Notes: generated from the sequence alone by a model not told the origin. 64,000 nucleotides of DNA from CFX5 sp023384495 (GCA_048499455.1 JASNZV010000001.1:868001-932000), one strand, 5' to 3'; counted from the stretch's first letter, positions 7,907 through 18,668 are shown. A program made the numbers and translations.

Positions 7907-8833
7907 TCATCGGGTTGACTCATACCACCGAATCGTCCACGTCGTTTCCGCGGGGTTCGGCTGGTGGGCCAGGCCGGCTATGGCGCTCTTTGTCGCCACG
8001 TAGACCTGATAGGCCAGTGGTGACGGCGCAGCCTGGGTTGCCGCCCATGCATCATAGCCATCATCGATCCATGCTGCCCAGTATACAGCAGCGAAGTGCT
8101 CGCTCAGTTCCGCAAAGACCGGGTCGTCACCCTGCACGCCGATCAAAAAGGGCACAGCCGCATGGTCGGCCCGCAGAGTCCGCAGATAGGCCGCGACAGC
8201 AGCCGGCTCACCCAAGTGCAGGATGGCGTCGGTCACCGCCACCATGCTCAAATCATCCTGCCCTGCCAACTGATAAAGAACCGGCATCTCCCCTGGATTC
8301 ATCTCGCCCTGTGGGGTGTGAGCCAGCCACGCGGGCGGCAGCCCCACCACAACGAGCCGCTGCGCGCCCTGCATCTGCGCCAGTTCCTGCGACGCGCCGA
8401 TGAGCGCGCGCAGCCATTGCGCCACTGCCTGGCTGGGCGCAAGCGACGCACCAGGGTCAAGCGCAAAGGGGATCAACCAGGGAGCGCCTGCGTCGGCGAC
8501 CGCGGCCTGCGCCTGGCTCACGGCCTGGGGCGTGAATGGCCCGATCACCGCGCCCACGCTGGGGTCGGCCAACAGCTTCTGCGCGCTGCGTTCGACATCG
8601 GCGCTCGCATCCAGCGCCAGAGGCATAAAGTCCATCGCAGCGGGGGCAGCCTCGCTCAATGCCGCACGCATGGCCTCAAGCGCCTGATAACCCGTCCGCC
8701 GATAGAGACCCTCAAAGGGCGCCAATAACCCGATCTTGACCACAGGTCGGACAGGCGCACAGGAAACGAGCACAAGGCTGAGCAGCGTGATCCAGATTGT
8801 GTGATACGGAAGGCGCGCGATGGGGTGGGTCAT
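7907..8833 (-). CDS. Lipoprotein of the branched-chain amino acid / periplasmic-binding type I fold
   Basis: A 308-residue protein with a short export signal ending in a lipobox (LLSLVLVSC). It then has VVKIGLLAPFEGLYRRTGYQ and the alternating alpha/beta pattern of LivJ-like ligand-binding proteins (residues ~30-290). DPSVGAVIGPFTPQAVSQAQ is the usual loop before the ligand cleft. No permease or ATPase genes are adjacent, so it may be a sensor or an orphan binding protein rather than a transporter part. The ATG at 8833 is chosen because it begins the signal peptide and avoids overlap with mltG, whose reading frame ends at 8862. Confidence 0.75.
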   Translation of the reverse strand: MTHPIARLPYHTIWITLLSLVLVSCAPVRPVVKIGLLAPFEGLYRRTGYQALEAMRAALSEAAPAAMDFMPLALDASADVERSAQKLLADPSVGAVIGPFTPQAVSQAQAAVADAGAPWLIPFALDPGASLAPSQAVAQWLRALIGASQELAQMQGAQRLVVVGLPPAWLAHTPQGEMNPGEMPVLYQLAGQDDLSMVAVTDAILHLGEPAAVAAYLRTLRADHAAVPFLIGVQGDDPVFAELSEHFAAVYWAAWIDDGYDAWAATQAAPSPLAYQVYVATKSAIAGLAHQPNPAETTWTIRWYESTR

Positions 8834-8861
8834 CGGGGGCGCATTGCCCACCCCTGTGGGT

Positions 8862-10151
<1,290 letters not shown>

Positions 10152-10212
10152 AGATTGATATGGTGACTGGGCGGTTGACCGATGTTGGGGTGCTTTGCAC
10201 CATCTCGCTTGC

Positions 10213-10722
10213 TCAGTCTTGGTTCTGCCGTGTCAAATCTCTTTCCGGTAACTCGATGCGGCCAAAATCAGCGGTTTCGCCGCGGCGCTGTGCGTCAAGA
10301 TACTGTTGCAATAGGATAGCGGCGGCCACCGCATCCTCGCCGGCCTCGTTGCCCCAGCCGCGTGGCGGGCCGGTGGCCAGCCATTCGCGAGCGGCGTAGG
10401 TGGTGAGCCGTTCATCCCAAAAGACGACGGGGATGGCCCGGCCCACCAGCGTGCGCAACGCCTGCGCCAGCCGCATGGCCCACTTGCGGATCATCTGCGC
10501 CTGGGGCCCTTCGCTGCCATCCATGTTGAGTGGCAATCCGCAGACAATGCCCGTCACCCCATCGCGCTGCACAAGCTCGGCAAGCCGTGCAAAGTCGGCG
10601 CGGCGGCTCGTGCGGTCAATCACCATCAGCGGGCGAACCGTCAGCCCCAGTGCATCACACGTGGCCACCCCAATGCGCGCCTGGCTCACATCCAGCGCCA
10701 GCAGCTTGCCCGGCGCGTTCAT
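10213..10722 (-). CDS. ruvX: RuvX/YqgF RNase H-fold nuclease (putative pre-16S rRNA nuclease / Holliday junction resolvase)
   Basis: A 169-residue protein with the YqgF signature. It has LLALDVSQARIGVATCD with the first catalytic aspartate, GIVCGLPLNMDGSEG, FWDERLTT with the second acidic pair, and EDAVAAAILLQQYLD with the third. Work on family members supports maturation of 16S rRNA, with an alternative Holliday-junction role. The ATG at 10722 is chosen over longer in-frame options because GGAGGG sits 5 nt upstream and the catalytic motif starts at residue 9. It is preceded by the baseplate-J-like gene (31-bp gap) and followed by mltG. Confidence 0.93.
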   Translation of the reverse strand: MNAPGKLLALDVSQARIGVATCDALGLTVRPLMVIDRTSRRADFARLAELVQRDGVTGIVCGLPLNMDGSEGPQAQMIRKWAMRLAQALRTLVGRAIPVVFWDERLTTYAAREWLATGPPRGWGNEAGEDAVAAAILLQQYLDAQRRGETADFGRIELPERDLTRQNQD

Positions 10723-10753
10723 GCGCCCTCCAACCGTTCGCCGGCACATGCGC

Positions 10754-12343
10754 TCATGGGGCCACGCCCGTCCCGCTATAGTCGACGCGCACCTGGATGC
10801 GCCGGCCCAGGCGCGGCAGAATGCCCAGCCAGTCTGGGTCGAGATAGATCTCTGGCGGGCGTGTGATGTTCCACCGTTCTTGAAACACGCGCGCGGCGGC
10901 TTCGGGCGAGAGGCCCGCCACGGCGGCGCGCACTTCCACCGGGTCAATGGGAACGACATAGTCGCCGCGCACCGCCACTGTAAATTGGACCGAACGGTTT
11001 AGCGCGGTGGCGCCCGGCATCCGCTCCATGCGGAAGGAGTCGGCCACCAACATGCCGCGCGGCGGAATCTGCTGCTGAAGCGCAGCGAGCATGGCTGTCC
11101 GGGTTGTCTCTTCGTTGACGGCCACACCCTGCAAAAGGGTGCGAAGCGTCAACTCCAGTTCCGGCGTTTCTTCGTCATTGAAGGCGCTAAAGGCCTGGGC
11201 AATCACAAAGGTTTTGACCGTTTCTGGGGGCAGCCACTCACCTGGCTGCAACTGCTCTTGCAGTGTTTGCAGTGCCCGTTCCTGCGTGGTCTGCTGGAGT
11301 TGCGCCAACAGCTCATCTCGATCTTGTTGGGTAACGACCGGCGTTAATTGGGCGCCGCCGCCAAAAGTGGCATCGGGGTTGATGACCGTGATGCTAAAGC
11401 GGAGCGCACCCTCGACCACGCTGATCGCGTTGGCGCGCACGTTGCCCACGATGCCTGGATCTACCGCCTCAATGGGCACGGCAACCCGCTGGCCCACACC
11501 GCCGGGCAACTCGCCGGGCGCCGTCGTGCGGAAGCGTACTGGCGTCCCGGTGCCCGTGCTCACCACTGTGCCCACAGGGATGTTGGCCGGCGCGCTGCCG
11601 GTGTTGACAAAGACGACATTGCCGCGCGCAGTGTCGCTTGGGCGCTGCGCCCTCCCTGTGGTGGGCATTGCGCCGGTGATCTCCAGGGTCGTCTCCATGA
11701 GCCGGCCAGGCAGCAGGTTGACCTCCAGATCCGCCTCGATGATATCGGGGTTGGCGGTCAATTGCACCAGCGCGCCCGCAGGCTCGCGGCCCGGCGTCAC
11801 CGTGATAGTGGCTGCGGGGAGCACATAGATGAGGAAGCCGCCCACCATTGCCGCCATCATCAGGCCGGCCAGCGTATAGCCAGCCAGCCGTACCCAGAGC
11901 GGCAGCGCGCGTCGATAGCGTTCTTCGCTGCGAATACGCTTCTGCCGGGCCTGATGCAAATTGGGGCGAGCCATGCGTTGCACCACATCCGCCCGGCGCC
12001 AGGGGGGTGGGTCGGGCAGGCCAAGTTCGGGTTGGCGCGGGTCAACGGGCGGCAGCGCGGGGTCCATGCGCCAACGGCCCCGCCGCGCGTCTTCGGCATG
12101 GGTGAAAACGGGGATGCCGGCCTGCCGCGCTACCTGGCGCGTGGTCAGGTTGCGGGTGGCAATAGCCAGATCACAGCGCTGGATCTGCGCCTGGCGTTGC
12201 AGCAGCCTCATGCGCGCTGCATTGTCCAGTTCAGTCCATTCGTCGGGGATGGCGAGCACCACGCGCCGGTTGCGCCGCTGGGCCAATTGCCGGCGTACTG
12301 CTTCGAGGCGCGCTGTGGGGTCGATGCTGAGAAATTCGGTCAT
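10754..12343 (-). CDS. Single-pass membrane protein with baseplate-J-like extracellular domain
   Basis: A 529-residue protein. The N-terminal ~165 residues are a cytoplasmic, Rossmann-like part (RRVVLAIPDEWTELD, TRQVARQAGIPVF). One helix follows (LAGYTLAGLMMAAMVGGFLIYVL, about 170-192), then a large exported domain. That domain contains PSDTARGNVVFVNTGSAPANIPVGTVV and AVPIEAVDPGIVGNVRANAIS, the pattern annotated as baseplate J/gp47 in Chloroflexota. No phage structural genes are nearby, so the phage label is probably only a fold match. It sits between alaS and ruvX, where Firmicutes carry ireB. The ATG at 12343 is used because a longer reading would translate the heptamer hairpin upstream. 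Confidence 0.7.
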   Translation of the reverse strand: MTEFLSIDPTARLEAVRRQLAQRRNRRVVLAIPDEWTELDNAARMRLLQRQAQIQRCDLAIATRNLTTRQVARQAGIPVFTHAEDARRGRWRMDPALPPVDPRQPELGLPDPPPWRRADVVQRMARPNLHQARQKRIRSEERYRRALPLWVRLAGYTLAGLMMAAMVGGFLIYVLPAATITVTPGREPAGALVQLTANPDIIEADLEVNLLPGRLMETTLEITGAMPTTGRAQRPSDTARGNVVFVNTGSAPANIPVGTVVSTGTGTPVRFRTTAPGELPGGVGQRVAVPIEAVDPGIVGNVRANAISVVEGALRFSITVINPDATFGGGAQLTPVVTQQDRDELLAQLQQTTQERALQTLQEQLQPGEWLPPETVKTFVIAQAFSAFNDEETPELELTLRTLLQGVAVNEETTRTAMLAALQQQIPPRGMLVADSFRMERMPGATALNRSVQFTVAVRGDYVVPIDPVEVRAAVAGLSPEAAARVFQERWNITRPPEIYLDPDWLGILPRLGRRIQVRVDYSGTGVAP

Positions 12344-12351
12344 AGGTGCGA

Positions 12352-12403
12352 GATATGGGATACGGGATACGGCCACAGCCCTATTCTGCACCCCGTATCC
12401 CTA
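12352..12403. repeat. Heptamer hairpin GATATGG-GATACGG-GATACGG with complementary arm
   Basis: Three consecutive 7-bp units at 12352-12372 pair with CCGTATC-CCTA at 12393-12403 across a 20-nt loop. It fills the 62-bp gap between the alaS stop and the next gene's start. No T-run follows, so a role as terminator, RNA stabiliser or mobile repeat is open. Confidence 0.65.
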
Positions 12404-12405
12404 CT

Positions 12406-15123
12406 TCATTTCAGGTGCTGTTGCACCCAGCCGGGCACGCTGCCCAGCGCTTCATCCAGTTTGTCGCTCTCTTTGCCGCCGGCCTGGGCCATGTTGGGGC
12501 GGCCACCGCCGCTGCCGCCGATCAGTTTGGCCGCATCGCGCACCAGGTTGCCCGCGTGCATGCCTCGCTCGATCAGATCGGGCGTCACCGCGGCGACGAG
12601 CATGGGCTTGTCGTTGATAACCGAGCCGAGCACCACCACACTGCTGCCCAACCGGTCGCGGAACCAATCGCTCATTTGGCGCAACGTCTCCACGTCGGAC
12701 GCAGGCGCCTGCACCGCCAGCACCGAGAAGCCGTCGATGGCGATGGCCTGATTGAGGAGCGACTGGGTATCCTGCTGAGCCAGCTTCTGGCGCAACTGCG
12801 CTACCTCGCGCTGAAGTTGCTGGTTTTGTTCCTGCAATTGTTGTGCGGCCTGTTCGAGTTGGTCGGGCCGGGCGCGCAAAATAGTCGCCGTGCGTTCCAA
12901 CGTGGCAAGCCGGTCTTCCACCAATTGTTCGGCCAGGCGTCCCGTCACCACCTCCACGCGGCGCACGCCCGACGAAACACTGCCCTCACTCACCACCCGG
13001 AAGCCGCCGATCTCGGCGGTGCTCTCCACATGAGTGCCACCACAGAGCTCCATGCTCACCGGCATGCGCTCCGGTTCGGATGGCTCAGGCTCACCAAAGC
13101 TGACCACGCGCACCTCGTCGCCATATTTTTCGCCAAAGAGCGCCATTGCGCCTTCTTGCACCGCCTGTTTGTAGCTCGTCCACCGGGTGTTGACCGGGTA
13201 GTTGGCCAGGATGATGGCATTGGCGGCGTGTTCGATCGCGGCCAATGCCTCCTTGCTCACCGGCTGCGGGTGGGTAAAATCAAAGCGCAGCCGATCCGGC
13301 GCCACCAGCGAGCCGGCCTGGTGCACATGCTCGCCGAGCTGGTTGCGCAGCACCGCGTGGAGCACATGGGTGCCCGTATGGTTGCGCATAATATCCCAGC
13401 GGCGCTCGGTGTCGATGACAGCGTGGGCCGGGTCGCCCACCTTGACCGTGCCGCTGGCGACCTTGCCGATGTGGACGATGAGCCCTGGGATGCGGCGCCG
13501 CGTGTCGGTGACAGTGACCGACCAGACGGGCGCATCCATGTTGTCGGGCCAGTAGTAGATTTCGCCGGTATCGGCCACCTGGCCGCCGCTTTCGGCGTAG
13601 AAGGGCGTTGCGGGCAGCACCACTTCGACGACAGTGCCAGCGTGGGCCTCATCCACCACTTGCCCCTCAACAATAAGGCCAGCGACGGTGGTGTCTGTCT
13701 CGGCCACATTCTCATAGATGAGATGTTTTACGCCGCCTTCGTCAACGACGCCCTGACGCTGAAGGTTCCCCAGCAGCTCGCCGTAGACGCTCAGATCAAG
13801 GCCCACCTTTTCCACCACGCTGGCGCGGCTGCGTTCTTTTTGTTCATTGAGCGCGGCGAGAAAAGCGCCTTCATCGATGGCAAAGCCCCGTTCCTGCGCC
13901 ACATCGCGCGTCAGGTCCACGGGGAAGCCATAGGTATCCCACAGGTGGAAGGCATCCTGGCCGGCGATGGTGCGCGCGCCCTGGTTGGCCAGGCGGCCCA
14001 TAAGGTCGTCGAGCAGGGTGAGGCCGGTGGCCAGGGTGCGATGGAAGCGTTCTTCTTCGTCGTTGATGGTCTGCAAGATAAAGTCGCGCTTGGCGCGTAA
14101 CTCGGTATAGTGACCGCCCATTTCATCGATAACGGTTTCGGCCACGCGGGCCAGAAAGGGCTGCTCAAAGCCAATCAGCTTGCCAAAGCGGGCGGCCCGC
14201 CGCAGGATCATGCGCAGGACATAGCTGCGCCCCTCGTTGCCCGGCTGCACGCCATCGTTGACCAAAAAGGTGACCGAACGGCTGTGGTCGGCGATGGCGC
14301 GATAACGGAAGAGATGCTGCTTGCGGTGGGCGTCGTTTTGCCGCAGCAGCGACTGGATGCGGTGCATGATCGGCATAAAGGCGTCGGTGTCGTAGTTGTT
14401 GTCGGTGCCCTGGAGGATGCTGGCAAAGCGCTCAAGGCCGGCGCCGGTATCCACACCGGGGGCGGGCAGCGGTACGAGCGCGCCGTCGGCCTTCTGGTCG
14501 AACTGCATAAAGACCAGGTTCCAGATCTCCAGATACTCGTCATTTTTATTGACGCCGGCGGCGGTCTGCTTGTTGAGATCGCCCCAGTAGAAGTGAATTT
14601 CCGAATTGGGGCCGCAGGGGCCAGTATCGCCCATGGCCCACCAGTTGTCCTTCTTGCCAAAGCGGAGAATGCGGTCGCGCGGCGCGCCCACGTCGGCCCA
14701 AAGCTGTTCGGATTCGTTATCGTCCATATAGATGCTGAACCAGAGGCGCTCGAGCGGCATCTCCAGCTTGTTGAGAAGCAGGTCCCACGCAAAGCGGATG
14801 GCGTCGCGCTTGAAATAGTCACCAAACGAGAAGTTTCCCAGCATCTCGAAGAAGGTGTGGTGGCGCGGGCTGGGGCCGACATTCTCCAGATCGTTGTGTT
14901 TGCCGCTGACGCGCATGCACTTTTGGGCGGTTACGGCGCGGCGGTAGGGCCGCGGGTCAAGACCCAGGAAGGTGTCTTTGAACTGCACCATACCTGCATT
15001 AGTGAGGAGCAGGGTGGGGTCGTTGACCGGCACCAGGCTGCTGCTCTCTACGATCTCGTGGTTGTGCGCGGCGAAGAAATCGAGGTAGAACTGGCGGATC
15101 TCGTTGGTGGAAAGTCGCTTCAT
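12406..15123 (-). CDS. alaS: Alanyl-tRNA synthetase
   Basis: A 905-residue enzyme that charges tRNA-Ala and edits mischarged Ser/Gly. The class II catalytic core occupies the first ~260 residues (IRQFYLDFFAAHNHEIVESSSL; LTNAGMVQFKD; HTFFEMLGNFSFGDYFK). The editing domain has the zinc ligands NHTGTHVLHAVL and CGGTHV, and a coiled-coil/C-Ala tail ends GGSGGGRPNMAQAGG. GGGAGGTG precedes the ATG at 15123. Its own promoter (TTGACA-17-TACAAT) lies upstream. It heads the run alaS, baseplate-J-like, ruvX, mltG, binding lipoprotein, GT4. Confidence 0.97.
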   Translation of the reverse strand: MKRLSTNEIRQFYLDFFAAHNHEIVESSSLVPVNDPTLLLTNAGMVQFKDTFLGLDPRPYRRAVTAQKCMRVSGKHNDLENVGPSPRHHTFFEMLGNFSFGDYFKRDAIRFAWDLLLNKLEMPLERLWFSIYMDDNESEQLWADVGAPRDRILRFGKKDNWWAMGDTGPCGPNSEIHFYWGDLNKQTAAGVNKNDEYLEIWNLVFMQFDQKADGALVPLPAPGVDTGAGLERFASILQGTDNNYDTDAFMPIMHRIQSLLRQNDAHRKQHLFRYRAIADHSRSVTFLVNDGVQPGNEGRSYVLRMILRRAARFGKLIGFEQPFLARVAETVIDEMGGHYTELRAKRDFILQTINDEEERFHRTLATGLTLLDDLMGRLANQGARTIAGQDAFHLWDTYGFPVDLTRDVAQERGFAIDEGAFLAALNEQKERSRASVVEKVGLDLSVYGELLGNLQRQGVVDEGGVKHLIYENVAETDTTVAGLIVEGQVVDEAHAGTVVEVVLPATPFYAESGGQVADTGEIYYWPDNMDAPVWSVTVTDTRRRIPGLIVHIGKVASGTVKVGDPAHAVIDTERRWDIMRNHTGTHVLHAVLRNQLGEHVHQAGSLVAPDRLRFDFTHPQPVSKEALAAIEHAANAIILANYPVNTRWTSYKQAVQEGAMALFGEKYGDEVRVVSFGEPEPSEPERMPVSMELCGGTHVESTAEIGGFRVVSEGSVSSGVRRVEVVTGRLAEQLVEDRLATLERTATILRARPDQLEQAAQQLQEQNQQLQREVAQLRQKLAQQDTQSLLNQAIAIDGFSVLAVQAPASDVETLRQMSDWFRDRLGSSVVVLGSVINDKPMLVAAVTPDLIERGMHAGNLVRDAAKLIGGSGGGRPNMAQAGGKESDKLDEALGSVPGWVQQHLK

Positions 15124-15201
15124 ACAGACACACCTCCCCGGCCCGCGGGGCGTGAATGGATGGGCCTCATGCCCAGTCAATGCCGATTGATGATTCTTGT
15201 G

Positions 15202-15230
15202 ATTGTAGGCCAAGCGGGGAGGCATGTCAA
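15202..15230 (-). promoter_or_regulatory. alaS promoter
   Basis: TTGACA (15230-15225), a 17-bp spacer and TACAAT (15207-15202) on the minus strand form a near-consensus sigma-70 promoter. Its predicted start near 15195 gives a ~70-nt leader. Confidence 0.75.
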
Positions 15231-15272
15231 AATTGCAGGGGAATCCGGCGCGCTGGGGCTTCGTCTCGACTA

Positions 15273-16880
15273 TCACCTCAGTTGAGGCAAAATGTAGAGC
15301 ATGGGGATGAGCAGATTCAACAGGGCCAGCAGAAAAAACGGTGTGGCCCAAATCACCCACCGGACGACTGTCGCGCTCTGCGCCAACCATCGCCAACCTG
15401 GTCGTTGGTTGACCATGGCGGCGCTAGACCCTGGGCGTTGGGCGCCAATCAACACCAAAGGTTGACAAAGCAGAAAGAGTGTCATGGCGAGAGTCGTCGC
15501 AATCGTCCACTTATCAAAATTGCCGCTTGTGTACCCAATGATGGCGAAGGCAAAGGCCAACACCCCGGCCAGAATTGCGGTGATCATCCCTTGAAAAGGG
15601 CGCAACACCTCACGCCAGCCCAGGGCAAAAAACGTGCTCAGCGGCAGCAGTCCCCAGAAGAAGTAGCGTCCTTGATGTTGAACGAACTTAAAATTATACC
15701 CGATATACGCTGCGAACACGGTTACGAGGAGGGCGGCGAAAAGCACCAATACCCACACCTGAAAATCGTCCATATCCATATCCGGGCCGCCCGAGATGAG
15801 CCGCACCAGCGCCCAGAGCGCACCTAGAAAGATGATGCCGGTGAACAAAAGCAGCGCGGTGTAGATGCGTTCGTCCATAAAGACGCCAAGCCAGCCAAAG
15901 ACGCCCCAGAAGCTGCGAAAGGTAAAGCTTGACGCCCGTTCGAGATAGCGATCCCACCCAATATCGGCCAGCCAGTCGACCGTTCTCGGCTGCCCCACTA
16001 CCACCACATCGTGCCATGCCGTGCCCAGAATGTCCCACGCGCCATAGAGCGCCCAATTGCGCGCCCACCACGGCGCCGCCAGCACAACCGCCGGGGTTGC
16101 CGCCCATAGGGCTGCGCGCACACCCTGCGCCAGTGGTTGGCCTGCGCGTCGCCAGACAACGAGCACAATCGCGCAGCACAAAACCAGCAGCAGCGCATAG
16201 GCGTAGACCTTGGTCAGCAAGCCAAGCCCCAGCAGCAGGCCAAGCGCCAGCAATGGGCGGTTGCCTTGATCCGCCCCGTGAAAGTGCGCCCGCATCCAAC
16301 CCAAAAAGATGAGGAGGCTCGCCATGATCAACAACTCGGCCAGCCCATCGTTGGTGACGGCGGCCATAAGCGCAACGTGCATGGGCAACAGGGCGGCAAA
16401 GGCCGTGGCGCTCACCGTGATCAGCGGCTTGCCGGGGAAGACCAGTTCGAGCGCTCGATAGAGCAACAGGAGCACGCCGGCGCCGATCACGACACTCAAC
16501 AGACGTAACGCCAGCAGGCTGCCGCCACTCAGCCAGTAGACGGGTGTCGCGAGCAGATAATAGAGCGGCGGCTGATACGATTCATAGCGGAGCCGGCTGA
16601 CCATTGTTTCATCGGCAAAGCGCGTCTGATGCAGCAAACCCAAAAGTTGCTGATCGTAGTCGCCCTCTTGTAAGACGGGCAACTGGCGCTGCTGAGCAAT
16701 GTGCGCAATATAGTTGTAATGTGCTGGCTCGTCGGGCGCCTGCCAACGGGGCGTATTGACCGCAAAATTAGCGGCCAACACCACATAGGTGACCAGAATG
16801 CCAATAATCCAGCGGCGGGGCCGTGGGATGTAGAGCTTGTCAAAGTTGCGTTGCTCGCTGAGCGGTGGTTGGCTGCCCAC
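15273..16880 (-). CDS. GT-C fold membrane glycosyltransferase (ArnT/PMT-like, GT39/DUF2142 type)
   Basis: A 535-residue protein with about ten to twelve membrane helices. A short N-terminal tail and a first helix (WIIGILVTYVVLAANFAV) are followed by the exported first loop with the acidic pair APDEPAHYNYI, the likely catalytic DE of GT-C enzymes that use polyprenyl-phosphate sugars. YQPPLYYLLATPVYWLSGG is also typical. The donor and acceptor are unknown. GTG at 16880 is the best start: GAGGTG lies upstream, and any longer reading runs into metG, which ends 10 bp earlier on the same strand. Probably co-transcribed with metG. Confidence 0.85.
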   Translation of the reverse strand: MGSQPPLSEQRNFDKLYIPRPRRWIIGILVTYVVLAANFAVNTPRWQAPDEPAHYNYIAHIAQQRQLPVLQEGDYDQQLLGLLHQTRFADETMVSRLRYESYQPPLYYLLATPVYWLSGGSLLALRLLSVVIGAGVLLLLYRALELVFPGKPLITVSATAFAALLPMHVALMAAVTNDGLAELLIMASLLIFLGWMRAHFHGADQGNRPLLALGLLLGLGLLTKVYAYALLLVLCCAIVLVVWRRAGQPLAQGVRAALWAATPAVVLAAPWWARNWALYGAWDILGTAWHDVVVVGQPRTVDWLADIGWDRYLERASSFTFRSFWGVFGWLGVFMDERIYTALLLFTGIIFLGALWALVRLISGGPDMDMDDFQVWVLVLFAALLVTVFAAYIGYNFKFVQHQGRYFFWGLLPLSTFFALGWREVLRPFQGMITAILAGVLAFAFAIIGYTSGNFDKWTIATTLAMTLFLLCQPLVLIGAQRPGSSAAMVNQRPGWRWLAQSATVVRWVIWATPFFLLALLNLLIPMLYILPQLR

Positions 16881-16890
16881 GTGACACACC

Positions 16891-18660
16891 TCAAAGCCAA
16901 CCGTGCATTGTGGCAGGTTCGAGCTTGGTAAAGAGCGCTTTGGGTTCACGCAGCGCCTGCCCGGCGGGCAACGGTTGGGCCTGCCAGCGACCGGTGGCGG
17001 GGCTGTGGTCATAGCGCAGCACCAGATGTTTCCCCCGCGCATCCTCAACCGTTTCGGTGTATTGGCGGCCAAAAAGCGGCTGGTCGTAGCCCAGATAGTG
17101 GTGCACTGCCTCGCTGCTAAAGGGCAGGATCGGCGCCCAGAGCAACGAGAGCCAATCGATCGCCTGCAACGCGACATAGACTGCCGTCGCCGCGCCCGCT
17201 GGGTCACTGTTGATGCGTTTCCACGGTTCCTGATCGTTCAGGTATTGGTTGACGCGCTGGCTCAACCGCCGCACCTCCAGGCAGGCCGCTTTGAGTTTGA
17301 CCGCATTGTAGAGCGCGCCAACGCCCTCGAAACCGGCCTGGATCTCGGCCAGCAACGCCTGCGCCCCATCGTCCAGCGGCCCTGGGGTGGGGATCACGCC
17401 GGCGTAGCGCTTGTAGGCAAAGCCGAGCGTGCGGTTGACCAGGTTGCCCCAGTTGGCGAGCAGCTCGTTGTTGACCCGGTCCATAAAATCCTGCCACGTG
17501 AACTCCACATCGGAGGTTTCTGGCGCGACGGCGGTCAGCACATAGCGCCAGGCGTCTGGCTGGAACTGGCTAAGCACGGTGTTCCAGCCGATCACATTGC
17601 CGCGGCTGGTGCTGAACTTGCCGCCGCCCCAGTTGAGATACTCGTTGGATGGCACATCGTAGGGCAGGTTGAGATGCGGCTTGGGGCCATCGTTGTAACC
17701 CATCAACATGCCCGGCCAGATGATGGTGTGAAAGGGGATGTTGTCTTTGCCGATGAAATTGTAGAGCAGCGCGTGGGGGTTGACCTCGGCGTCCCACCAG
17801 TTGCGCCAGGCGTCCGGCTCACCGGTGAGCATCGCCCATTCGATCGCCGCGCTGAGGTAGCCGATGACTGCATCGTACCACACATAGATGCGCTTGGTCT
17901 GGGGGACGCCCTCGACCGGGATGTAGATGCCCCAGTCGATATCGCGTGTGATGGCGCGCCCGTGCAGTTCGCGCAGTTGGAGCTGGCCGCGTGTGAAGTT
18001 GAGCACATTGGGGCGCCAGTGCTCCTTGCCCTCGCCGATCCATTCGAGCAGCGGCTCGTTGAGGCGACCCAAGTCGAGAAAGAAGTGTTCGGTTTCGCGC
18101 ACTTCTAAATTGGTGTTGCCCGTAATTTTGGAGCGCGGGTTCTTGAGTTCCAAGGCATCAAAGAGGCTGCCACAGTTGTCGCATTGGTCGCCGCGCGCTT
18201 CGGCATAGCCGCAGACCGGGCATGTGCCCTCCACATAGCGGTCGGCCAGAAAGCGATTGGCCATTGGGTCGAACAGCTGGGGCTGGCTCTCGCGGTAGAT
18301 ATACCCCGCCTCCAGGTGACGCTTGAACATCATCTGCGTGACATCCCAATGGTTCTGGGTGTCGGTGTGGCTGTAGAGGTCAAAGGTCAACCCCATAGCC
18401 AGACAGCCTTCGACAAAGAGGCCGTGATATTTTTCCACCACGGCTTCGGGGGGGATCCCCTCCGCGTCGGCCTTGAGCACAATCGGCGTGCCGTGTGTGT
18501 CGGAGCCGCTGACCATCAACACATCCTGACCCCTCATCCGCTGGAAGCGCGCAAAGATGTCCGGCGGCAGATAGGCGCCGGCAATTTGCCCGATGTGCTT
18601 TTCGCCGTTGCAGTAGGGCCAGGCGACCCCAACCAGGATCTGTTTTCGTGTGGTGCTCAT
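16891..18660 (-). CDS. metG: Methionyl-tRNA synthetase
   Basis: A 589-residue class I synthetase. The HIGH-type signature appears as NGEKHIGQIAGAYLP near residue 20, the KMSKS-type loop as GGKFSTSRGNVIG, and a zinc knuckle as CPVCGYAEARGDQCDNCG. The anticodon-binding helical domain follows. There is no C-terminal EMAP/dimerisation domain, so it is the short form. The ATG at 18660 uses a GGAGA that is part of a four-copy 14-bp tandem repeat; reading further upstream would only translate the repeat. A promoter candidate lies ~200 nt upstream. Confidence 0.96.
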   Translation of the reverse strand: MSTTRKQILVGVAWPYCNGEKHIGQIAGAYLPPDIFARFQRMRGQDVLMVSGSDTHGTPIVLKADAEGIPPEAVVEKYHGLFVEGCLAMGLTFDLYSHTDTQNHWDVTQMMFKRHLEAGYIYRESQPQLFDPMANRFLADRYVEGTCPVCGYAEARGDQCDNCGSLFDALELKNPRSKITGNTNLEVRETEHFFLDLGRLNEPLLEWIGEGKEHWRPNVLNFTRGQLQLRELHGRAITRDIDWGIYIPVEGVPQTKRIYVWYDAVIGYLSAAIEWAMLTGEPDAWRNWWDAEVNPHALLYNFIGKDNIPFHTIIWPGMLMGYNDGPKPHLNLPYDVPSNEYLNWGGGKFSTSRGNVIGWNTVLSQFQPDAWRYVLTAVAPETSDVEFTWQDFMDRVNNELLANWGNLVNRTLGFAYKRYAGVIPTPGPLDDGAQALLAEIQAGFEGVGALYNAVKLKAACLEVRRLSQRVNQYLNDQEPWKRINSDPAGAATAVYVALQAIDWLSLLWAPILPFSSEAVHHYLGYDQPLFGRQYTETVEDARGKHLVLRYDHSPATGRWQAQPLPAGQALREPKALFTKLEPATMHGWL

Positions 18661-18668
18661 TACAACAT

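Noticed and set aside
6646..8403. Long open frame on the plus strand opposite the glycosyltransferase and binding-protein genes
   Set aside because: High GC leaves stop-poor antisense frames. The peptide has no family match that I recognise and no ribosome site, while the minus strand encodes two clear proteins.
10754..12343. Prophage or tailocin baseplate gene
   Set aside because: No other phage or contractile-tail gene is nearby; it lies in a housekeeping cluster and has a membrane anchor.
12346..14100. Long plus-strand open frame opposite alaS
   Set aside because: A shadow of the alaS codons; the minus strand holds all AlaRS motifs.
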